DNA of 5,505 nt, taken from assembly GCA_934462925.1 (NCBI GenBank), contig CAKSIT010000032.1, positions 1 through 5,505 of the forward strand. Reading direction: 5' to 3'. Below are positions 1-4,690 of the stretch, piece by piece (within the stretch, counting starts at the first letter, position 1; each line of letters starts with the position of its first letter). This stretch comes from an uncultured Oscillospiraceae bacterium. Lineage in GTDB: Bacteria; Bacillota; Clostridia; Oscillospirales; Ruminococcaceae. Made by a program: the position numbers and the translations under genes. Under the pieces are notes generated by a model. The model was not told the origin of the DNA. It saw nothing but the letters and a program-made list of their open reading frames with translations, and did not search any database.

Positions 1-1
1 C

Positions 2-310
2 TGCGGCTGTCCGCACAAGAAAAAATGCTGCAAGTGCAAGGGAACCCGGATCGTCCGTCTGAACGAGGAGCTGACGCTGTTTCACGCAGAGGTTCTGAAT
101 AATCTGAACAGCATTCACGGCGCGCTGCTCCGTATGAACCGAAGTATTCAGTCCGAGGGTACTTTTGGCACGATCAAGTGGAACAGGTCGTATATCCGGG
201 CGCGCCGCCGTGGGCTAAAGTCGCTTTTTCTTGAGTTCGGCATCATTTCCTGCGGTTTTAATCTTCATAAGTTACATCTGAAAAGAATGGCTTTCAGATC
301 TGCTGCCTGA
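2..310 (+). CDS. IS1182-like DDE transposase, C-terminal part (5' end outside window)
   Basis: The open frame enters from the left edge and gives 102 residues before TGA at 308-310. It begins with a Cys-rich segment (CGCPHKKKCCKC), the zinc-ribbon-like piece seen ahead of the last catalytic block in IS1182-type transposases (DDE_Tnp_1_6 class). Next comes RSIQSEGTFGTIKWN, where Glu52 of the visible part (nt 155-157) is the likely third acid of the DDE triad, followed by an Arg-rich YIRARRRGL and a closing helix ending in GFNLHKLHLKRMAF. These match the family's usual C-terminus, so the end looks natural rather than broken. The first two catalytic Asp residues and the left end of the element lie outside the window, so intactness cannot be judged. 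The family call comes from remembered motif patterns; the DDE transposase class is safer than the exact IS family. Confidence 0.82.
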   Translation, partial: CGCPHKKKCCKCKGTRIVRLNEELTLFHAEVLNNLNSIHGALLRMNRSIQSEGTFGTIKWNRSYIRARRRGLKSLFLEFGIISCGFNLHKLHLKRMAFRSAA

Positions 311-550
311 TTCGAGATTTATTACATTTTGTGCATGGCATTTCCCTGCCGGCTTGTTTGTTATACGCTTTTTTCGGTTCATGCTTCTTTTTTGTAGCAT
401 CAGCAAGCCCGAGCTTCCTTAGGATGGTTGCTCGGGCTTGGGTGTTGAGTTATTTTACAGCGCCAGATCGAGACATTCAGAGCGGGAAATCAGTGGAGGG
501 TAGCACGAGAAAGTGTGAAAAAATATATTGCAAGATTCATATAAAACACA
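311..550. other. Non-coding stretch after the transposase
   Basis: About 240 bp hold no convincing gene. An 80-codon frame starting at a GTG (331-573) has no ribosome binding site and no recognisable family. The stretch contains T-rich runs (368-374 and 386-393), a perfect hairpin at 405-439, and AT-rich DNA leading to the promoter at 551. The right end of the insertion sequence should lie here or slightly further right. Without the left end, its terminal inverted repeat cannot be matched. Confidence 0.5.
405..439. terminator. Perfect 10-bp hairpin, possible transposase terminator
   Basis: AAGCCCGAGC (405-414) is exactly complementary to GCTCGGGCTT (430-439), with a 15-nt loop. It sits 95 bp after the transposase stop. 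Neither side is followed at once by a clear T-run (on + the next bases are GGGTGTTGAGTTATTTTA), so it is a poor classical intrinsic terminator. It could equally be a subterminal hairpin of the insertion sequence that shields the transposase from outside transcription. Confidence 0.4.
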
Positions 551-579
551 TTGACAAATTATATTCGGTATGATATACT
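551..579 (+). promoter_or_regulatory. Near-consensus sigma-A promoter with extended -10
   Basis: TTGACA (551-556), a 17-bp spacer, then TATACT (574-579) preceded by TG at 571-572 (extended -10, TGnTATACT). Transcription would start near 586 and run rightward. The only gene in that direction is the leftward deacetylase, so the promoter has no visible sense target: the transcript would be antisense to the deacetylase 3' end. It is one of the best-matching promoters in the window. Confidence 0.7.
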
Positions 580-593
580 GACAGCATGAAATG

Positions 594-633
594 ACCCGCC
601 CCCGCAAGCCTCAAATCGGCTCCGGGAGCGGGT
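594..633 (-). terminator. GC-rich hairpin at the deacetylase 3' end
   Basis: Read leftward, the arm ACCCGCTCCCG (633-623) pairs with CGGGGGCGGGT (604-594) over 11 bp, with one G-U wobble at 627/600. A second short stem lies inside it (621-618 with 610-607). The wobble is only possible in the leftward RNA (it is A-C rightward), which favours a role for the leftward gene. The stop codon of the deacetylase frame (613-611) falls in the apical loop. The tail after the stem (CATTTCATGC) has only a poor U-run, so termination efficiency is uncertain. Confidence 0.5.
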
Positions 634-1186
634 TTCCATCTGTATCGAGCGCTTCAACGTCCCATTGAATAACCTTGTACCCCATGCCCTCGAGCGTTGT
701 GAGCGCCGCGTCGTCGTACTCGCCGTAGGGCGCGCGGTAGAGCGTGGGCTTTTCGCCCGTTATCATGGTTATCTTGCGCGAGGCCTCGTTGGTGTCGGCT
801 ATAAGGTCGTTTACGTTTATGCCCTCAACGTGGGGGTGCTTGTCGGAGTGGTTCTGTATCTCGTGCCCCGCGTCGTAGAACGCCTTTACGTCGTCGGGGT
901 ATCTGTCGCACCAGTCGCCCGTCACGAAAAATGTGGCGCGCGCGTCGTATTCGTCCAGTATCTCGATAAGCTCGTTTGTGTTGGAGTTCTCCCATGCCAC
1001 GTCAAAGGTGAGCGCTATTTTGCTGTCGCCGCGGTCCACGCAGTAAATCGGCAGCAGCCTGCCCTCCGCCTGCGTGCCTACGGAAGTAAGCACGGCTATC
1101 GCCGCTACCGCCACCGTTGCTGCGGCAATGACAGCGCCCGCCGCCAGCCTGCGCGCGCCCTTTTTCGTTATTGTAACAGACCTCAT
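611..1186 (-). CDS. PdaB-like polysaccharide deacetylase (CE4/NodB), 3'-truncated, probably defective
   Basis: A 191-aa protein. The start at 1186 has GGAGGG (1197-1192) 5 nt upstream. Residues 1-40 are a basic N-terminus plus one hydrophobic segment (about 15-35), a signal anchor placing the domain outside the membrane. CE4 motifs follow in order: TFDVAW (60-65, catalytic Asp62, with Val where many CE4 enzymes have the metal Asp, as is usual in PdaB-type sporulation proteins), HSDKH (113-117, metal-binding His113/His117), RAPYG (151-155) and QWDVEALD (174-181). The family normally continues ~60 residues to a last LxH motif that closes the active site. Here the frame ends after ten more residues (TDGNPLPEPI) inside a hairpin, and no frame downstream restores the missing part. 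Intact relatives remove acetyl groups from peptidoglycan or similar glycans. This copy is probably inactive, or at most a remnant. Confidence 0.85.
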   Translation of the reverse strand: MRSVTITKKGARRLAAGAVIAAATVAVAAIAVLTSVGTQAEGRLLPIYCVDRGDSKIALTFDVAWENSNTNELIEILDEYDARATFFVTGDWCDRYPDDVKAFYDAGHEIQNHSDKHPHVEGINVNDLIADTNEASRKITMITGEKPTLYRAPYGEYDDAALTTLEGMGYKVIQWDVEALDTDGNPLPEPI

Positions 1187-1231
1187 AATTTCCCTCCGTT
1201 TGTCAGCCTTTCGGCAAGTTCTTTTGTGGCA

Positions 1232-1259
1232 ATATATGCAAGCCCTTGGACAAATATGC
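1232..1259 (-). promoter_or_regulatory. Possible forespore-sigma-like promoter for the deacetylase
   Basis: Leftward, GCATA (1259-1255) is followed after 16 nt by CATATAT (1238-1232), about 45 bp before the ATG. These words resemble the -35 (GmATr) and -10 (CATwmTA) of sigma-G/F promoters, but the spacing is shorter than the sigma-G norm (~18). It is offered because PdaB-type genes are typically sporulation-controlled and no good sigma-A promoter was found on this strand. AT-rich DNA makes chance matches likely. Confidence 0.22.
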
Positions 1260-1336
1260 TAAGCGAAACCCCCGCACGGGTTTTCACGCAGCTTCCACTG
1301 CAAATAATTCACAATGTAATGGACGTCTGTTAAGAA

Positions 1337-1453
1337 TAAGTTGAAAACTCATGTTTATGTTGAATATTAAGTTGAAAAATTTTTGTTGGAATTGCACAAT
1401 GGGCGGCGTTTGCGTTTGTGTTTTATACGCAAAAAAACAGAAAATCAACTTAA
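1337..1453. repeat. Two direct and one inverted copies of an AAGTTGA word
   Basis: TAAGTTGAAAA occurs at 1337-1347 and again at 1368-1378, 31 bp apart (about three helical turns). A weaker related TATGTTGAAT lies between them at 1356-1365. The inverted form TCAACTTAA is at 1445-1453 and could pair with TTAAGTTGA at 1367-1375. The cluster lies upstream of the HPr promoter (-35 at 1479) and could be an operator, but AT-rich DNA yields such words by chance and no known regulator site is recognised. Confidence 0.3.
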
Positions 1454-1478
1454 ATTATATCAAAATTTAATTTTTCTG

Positions 1479-1507
1479 TTGACGGGCGCGGATATTTTGG
1501 ATATACT
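1479..1507 (+). promoter_or_regulatory. Sigma-A promoter of the HPr gene
   Basis: TTGACG (1479-1484), a 17-bp spacer and TATACT (1502-1507) place the transcript start near 1514. The HPr ATG lies at 1649, so the leader is about 135 nt, long for a small housekeeping gene. No other strong promoter is seen between here and the HPr start. Confidence 0.7.
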
Positions 1508-1540
1508 AGTAACAGAAGATGAGCAGAAAACGCTCTCTCG

Positions 1541-1634
1541 GCGGCGAGGATACAAGAAAGCAAGCGCCGCGCGGAATATGAACAGAAGAAAAGAAGCAGA
1601 CAGTTCAGACTGAGCCTTACGGCAGTTATTTTTT
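1541..1634 (+). promoter_or_regulatory. Structured HPr leader with a terminator-like hairpin before the RBS
   Basis: The leader holds two possible hairpins. The first is GCGGCG (1541-1546) with CGCCGC (1565-1570). The second is ACTG..CC (1609-1616) with GGCAGT (1621-1626), bulging A1613/G1614, followed at once by TTATTTTTT (1626-1634) and then the GGAGG of the HPr gene. ACTG (1609-1612) could instead pair with CAGT (1601-1604), giving a mutually exclusive fold. This resembles a weak attenuator; the stems are short (4-6 bp), so it may be chance. Confidence 0.3.
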
Positions 1635-1648
1635 GGAGGTTATGTATC

Positions 1649-1912
1649 ATGTGCATGAAAGACATTGAAGTTAAAAATCAGGTAGGCTTACACGCAAGAC
1701 CCGCTACGTTCTTCATTCAGAAGGCTAACGAGTACAAGTCCTCTATCTGGGTAGAGAAGGAGGAGCGCAGGGTTAACGCTAAGTCCCTTCTCGGCATTCT
1801 TTCCCTCGGTATCGTTGGCGGCGTAAAGATTCGCATTATCGCTGACGGCGCTGACGAGCAGCTGGCTGTTGACGGCCTTGTAAAGCTTGTTGAAAGCGGC
1901 TTTGCAGAGTAA
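1649..1912 (+). CDS. ptsH: HPr-family phosphocarrier protein (PTS)
   Basis: An 87-aa protein, the usual HPr length. HPr is a cytosolic carrier that takes phosphate from PEP via Enzyme I on a histidine and passes it to sugar-specific EIIA domains. In Bacillota a serine is also phosphorylated by HPr kinase to make the CcpA corepressor. Both sites are present at canonical positions: His15 in GLHARPAT (13-20) and Ser46 in AKSLLGILSLGI (44-55). The start at 1649 follows GGAGG (1635-1639) by 9 nt. Met3 would be 15 nt away and would break the His15/Ser46 numbering. All eight Ile codons are ATT or ATC, whereas neighbouring genes use mostly ATA, fitting high expression. The gene stands alone between its own promoter and a strong terminator, so Enzyme I is not adjacent. 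A Crh-like purely regulatory role is unlikely because His15 is kept. Confidence 0.96.
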   Translation: MCMKDIEVKNQVGLHARPATFFIQKANEYKSSIWVEKEERRVNAKSLLGILSLGIVGGVKIRIIADGADEQLAVDGLVKLVESGFAE

Positions 1913-1975
1913 TCGGCACAGAAAGAACCACAGCAGTATCCTGTAAATTATAACGGCGTTAAACGTCGGTTTGTC

Positions 1976-2020
1976 GGGGCAGGAAGCGGCAGGTGCCGCG
2001 TTCCGCCCCCTTTTTGTTTT
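1976..2020 (+). terminator. Strong intrinsic terminator after the HPr gene
   Basis: GGGGC (1976-1980), GGAA (1982-1985) and GCGGCA (1986-1991) pair with TGCCGC (1994-1999), TTCC (2001-2004) and GCCCC (2005-2009). This is a 15-bp stem with single unpaired A1981 and G2000. It is followed by C and TTTTTGTTTT (2011-2020). It ends 14 bp before the start codon of the next gene. Confidence 0.9.
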
Positions 2021-2034
2021 CGGGGGGATTTGTG

Positions 2035-2754
2035 ATGAGGAGAACCGCCGCGTTTATTTCGGCGCTTGTGATAACGCTCATGGTAACGCTCGTGAGCGGC
2101 TGCGCGCTTTCAGTTCCCGAGGGATTTAACGAGGTGAAGCGCGCCAAGGAGCTTTACGACAAGCTTGACAGCGGACGGCTTACAATGACGGACCTTTCGA
2201 GCGGCGAAACGCTCATGGAGTTCTCGTTTTTCATAAACGCCAAGGACGAGATGATATTCAGCTACCTGTCGCAGGACGAAAGCGGCACGGAGGGCGCTTA
2301 CAGCGACGGCGCGCAGTTCTTCTACAAAAACCGCGGCGAGGAAAAGTGGCGCATTATAAGCACCGAGGACGAGAGCTACCTCTATAACCTCTATTCAAAA
2401 ACGTACCGCTACCCCTATGCGCGGGGGAGCGTGTTCTTCCTTGACGGCACTTCGGTAGGCGCGGCGCGGGTCACGGAGAACGCGGACGGCTCGCTTACCG
2501 TAAGCTACGAGTACGACCCCGAGAAGCTCAACAAAAACGCCGTGGGAATGCTCGACGGCGTGTCGGAGTTCTACGCGCTGTCGGCGGTTTACGAGATAGC
2601 CGCTGACGGGTGCATTGCGGCGTTCACCGAAACGGGGAGCGTTGCGGACGAGCAGGGCGGGCGCAGCGACGTAAACATAAGGCTCGAGGTAAGCGACCCG
2701 AATGGCGTTTACGATATCCCAAGCCCCGTGGGCGAGCTTGAGGAGGTTATGTGA
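2035..2754 (+). CDS. Putative lipoprotein of unknown function
   Basis: A 239-aa protein. ATG 2035 has GGGGGGA (2022-2028) 6 nt upstream. An upstream in-frame ATG at 1993 lies inside the HPr terminator loop and is rejected. The N-terminus is a lipoprotein signal peptide: MRR, hydrophobic 5-20, and lipobox V20-S-G-C23, so mature Cys23 would be lipidated and held on the outer face of the membrane. The rest is soluble, acidic and rich in alternating beta-type segments (EFSFFINAKDEMIFSYL, EKWRIISTED, GSLTVSYEYD, NIRLEVSDP), with one charged helix near 29-37. This pattern recalls LolA/LppX-like beta-fold lipoproteins, but I recognise no specific family or motif. No sigma-A promoter was found between the upstream terminator and this gene, so expression may come from read-through. 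The M23 gene downstream has its own promoter. Confidence 0.85.
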   Translation: MRRTAAFISALVITLMVTLVSGCALSVPEGFNEVKRAKELYDKLDSGRLTMTDLSSGETLMEFSFFINAKDEMIFSYLSQDESGTEGAYSDGAQFFYKNRGEEKWRIISTEDESYLYNLYSKTYRYPYARGSVFFLDGTSVGAARVTENADGSLTVSYEYDPEKLNKNAVGMLDGVSEFYALSAVYEIAADGCIAAFTETGSVADEQGGRSDVNIRLEVSDPNGVYDIPSPVGELEEVM

Positions 2755-2780
2755 CAGATTTCTGAAATATTTCGGCAAAA

Positions 2781-2822
2781 GTTACAAAATGGTTACAAAA
2801 AGGTTGCAAAACAATTACAAAT
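2781..2822 (+). promoter_or_regulatory. Four 11-bp-phased GTTACA hexamers, WalR/PhoP-type operator candidate
   Basis: GTTACA (2781-2786), GTTACA (2792-2797), GTTGCA (2803-2808) and ATTACA (2814-2819) are direct repeats with exact 5-bp gaps. A degenerate GTTATA (2825-2830) continues the phase. On the complementary strand they read TGTAAC/TGTAAT, fitting the WalR consensus TGTWAH-N5-TGTWAH; the first pair is perfect. Four hexamers with 5-bp gaps at about -58 to -20 also match the layout of PhoP boxes. The array overlaps the -35 and spacer of the M23 promoter. An OmpR-family response regulator is the best guess. Confidence 0.6.
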
Positions 2823-2832
2823 GTGTTATAAT
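2804..2832 (+). promoter_or_regulatory. Sigma-A promoter of the M23 peptidase-trhA operon
   Basis: TTGCAA (2804-2809), a 17-bp spacer and perfect TATAAT (2827-2832), with TG at 2824-2825 giving an extended -10. The start point would be near 2839, for a leader of about 73 nt. The perfect extended -10 and weaker -35, combined with the hexamer array, suit an activated promoter, although binding over the -35 could also repress. Confidence 0.8.
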
Positions 2833-2911
2833 CGAAAAGTACGAAAAAACGTTACTTATTATATATAGAGCATGACCAAAGCGCTGTATTGCGCGGTAAA
2901 GGGAGAACTAC

Positions 2912-4678
2912 ATGGCACAGATAACAACGCAGAAGCCTGCGGCTGAAAAAACGAGCGTCTATGACGCTATAAGCGGGCTTGGAATGTACCTGTTCATGAC
3001 GCTTATGTCGGCGGCGGGCTTTATAGGCGGGCTGCTGGTACAGCTGCTTGCAGAGCTCGGGCGGCTGCTGGCAAGGCTCGGCAGGGTGCTGGCGGGGCTT
3101 TTCAAAAGGCTTGGCGGCGTGCTTGCAAAGCCGTTCGTGCGTTATGGCAAGGCGTTCGACATGGGCAGGAAGGACGTAAAAAAGGCTGCGGAGGAGAAAG
3201 GCGCTTTCGCGGCTTTCCGCGCTGCGCTGCGCATGGCCGGCAGGGTGTTTTTCGGCAAGCGCGGGCTTGCGGTGACTATCTGCAACTACGCGCTGCCAGT
3301 TATAAGCTGCGTGTTCCTTTTCGGCGTGGTATCCTATGCAAACAGCACCACATACGCGGTAAAGCTTTATGTAAACGAGGATTTTGTAGGCTACATAAAC
3401 GACGAAACCGTGTTTACCGCTGCGGAGAAGATAGTGCAGCAGCGCATAAATTACATGGACGAAAACACCGAACCCGTAACGTTCGAGCCGTCCTACGAGG
3501 TGGACACGGTGGGCTACAGCACGCCGCTTCTCACGCAGTACCAGCTTGCGGACAGAATGCTTGAATCGATGGGCGCGCAGATAGAGTCGGGCTTTGGTAT
3601 GTATATCGGAAACTCTTTTTACGGCGCGCTTGCGGACAAATCCGCGATAGAGGACACGCTTGAAGCGCTGCTTGACGTGTACCGCACGGGCAACGCAACC
3701 GAAACGGTAAAGTTTGAAAGCCCGATATCCTTTGAACCCGGGCTTTACCTTGCGGACAGCATGGTATCCGAGGACTCGATAATAAAGCTTATCACCTCGA
3801 AGAAAAAGGTCGCGGCATATTATTCCGCGGTTGAGGGCGACTCGCCGATAGGCATATGCTCAAAGCTCGGGCTTACCATGGACGAGCTTGCGGCGCTCAA
3901 CCCCGACTTTTCAGAGGACACGAGCATATACGTGGGCGACAAGTTCCTTATCGACGAGGAAGAACCTTTCCTTGCGGTAACGGTAACGCGCACCGAGCAG
4001 TACGAGGAAAAGACCAAGTACGAAACGGAGTACGTAAACGACTCCTCGCGCTACGAGGGCGCTACCTATACGATAACCGTGGGCGAATACGGCACCGAGG
4101 CCGTAACCGCCGACGTATCCTACATCAACGGCGTAGAGGTGCGCAGGAAGGTAACGAGCCGCGTTACCCTTACAGAACCCGTGACCGAGGTTATAGGCGT
4201 TGGCACAAAGCCCATTCCGCGCGGGCAGATAGTAAGCATACAGAACGTTTCGGGGCAGTTCTACTGGCCCGTTGGAAGCGCTACGGGCGGCAAGATAAGC
4301 GAAATGGTAGAAGCGCGCGGCGGCTACTGGGGTCACTCGGGCGTGGATATCGTAGACTACTACGGCTCGCCGATAATCGCGGCGGATTCGGGTACGGTAA
4401 TTCTCGCGGGCTGGTATTACGGCTACGGCAACTGCGTAATGATACAGCATTCCAACGGTATTGTAACGCTTTACGGGCATATGAGCTATATCCACGTATA
4501 CGCGGGCGAATATGTAACGCAGGGGCAGCAGATAGGCGACATGGGCGCAACGGGGCAGGTTACGGCGACTCACCTGCATTTTGAGGTGAGAGTAGGCGGC
4601 AGGGACGGCTACAGGGCAGACCCGATAAACTACCTGCCGTATCACCAGCGCGCGGCATGGTGCAGGGAGCTGTATTGA
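2912..4678 (+). CDS. Membrane-anchored LysM-G5-M23 metallopeptidase (LytM-type murein endopeptidase)
   Basis: A 588-aa protein; ATG 2912 follows GGGAG (2901-2905) by 6 nt. A hydrophobic segment (about 23-47) is followed by a basic Leu/Arg-rich amphipathic stretch (48-75), and a clear membrane span (119-141) places the rest outside the cell. Outside are a membrane-proximal region starting AVKLYVNEDFVGYI (149-162), a LysM (about 303-347) for binding glycan, a G5 domain (about 353-433, ending GVGTKP) and a C-terminal M23 domain (about 449-575). All zinc and catalytic residues are visible: H475 and D479 in HSGVD, H523 in YGHMS, and H554/H556 in HLHFEV. The enzyme should therefore be active, cutting peptide cross-links of peptidoglycan. 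It is first in an apparent operon with the TrhA-like gene 12 bp downstream. Its phased upstream hexamers suggest wall-stress control. Substrate bond and any sporulation role are unknown. Confidence 0.94.
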   Translation: MAQITTQKPAAEKTSVYDAISGLGMYLFMTLMSAAGFIGGLLVQLLAELGRLLARLGRVLAGLFKRLGGVLAKPFVRYGKAFDMGRKDVKKAAEEKGAFAAFRAALRMAGRVFFGKRGLAVTICNYALPVISCVFLFGVVSYANSTTYAVKLYVNEDFVGYINDETVFTAAEKIVQQRINYMDENTEPVTFEPSYEVDTVGYSTPLLTQYQLADRMLESMGAQIESGFGMYIGNSFYGALADKSAIEDTLEALLDVYRTGNATETVKFESPISFEPGLYLADSMVSEDSIIKLITSKKKVAAYYSAVEGDSPIGICSKLGLTMDELAALNPDFSEDTSIYVGDKFLIDEEEPFLAVTVTRTEQYEEKTKYETEYVNDSSRYEGATYTITVGEYGTEAVTADVSYINGVEVRRKVTSRVTLTEPVTEVIGVGTKPIPRGQIVSIQNVSGQFYWPVGSATGGKISEMVEARGGYWGHSGVDIVDYYGSPIIAADSGTVILAGWYYGYGNCVMIQHSNGIVTLYGHMSYIHVYAGEYVTQGQQIGDMGATGQVTATHLHFEVRVGGRDGYRADPINYLPYHQRAAWCRELY

Positions 4679-4690
4679 TAAGGAGCGGCA

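Larger units (their letters stand above)
1187..1478. other. AT-rich divergent spacer between deacetylase and HPr gene
   Basis: No convincing gene is present. The stretch contains the deacetylase ribosome binding site, a small AAACCC/GGGTTT hairpin (1266-1283, 6-nt loop), a GCAG/CTGC mini-hairpin (1288-1301), and the AAGTTGA word cluster listed separately. A 76-codon frame at 1383-1613 runs through the promoter and leader of the next gene and lacks a ribosome binding site, so it is not called. Confidence 0.5.

Noticed and set aside
331..573. 80-codon plus-strand frame with a hydrophobic N-terminus
   Set aside because: It starts at GTG with no ribosome binding site, has no recognisable family, and runs through the 405-439 hairpin and the 551 promoter -35.
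665..1333. 222-codon plus-strand frame
   Set aside because: It is antisense to the deacetylase, whose CE4 motifs are unmistakable; the frame stays open because of GC-biased codon use.
1383..1613. 76-codon frame ahead of the HPr gene
   Set aside because: It has no ribosome binding site and crosses the HPr promoter and leader; its composition is that of AT-rich non-coding DNA.
1993..2034. Upstream ATG extension of the lipoprotein
   Set aside because: This ATG sits in the loop of the 1976-2020 terminator, and the extension would put 14 extra residues before a signal peptide that is already complete from 2035.
2741..2754. AGGAGG followed by ATG as the start of a new gene
   Set aside because: The ATG is the last sense codon of the lipoprotein and is followed directly by TGA, so nothing can be translated from it.
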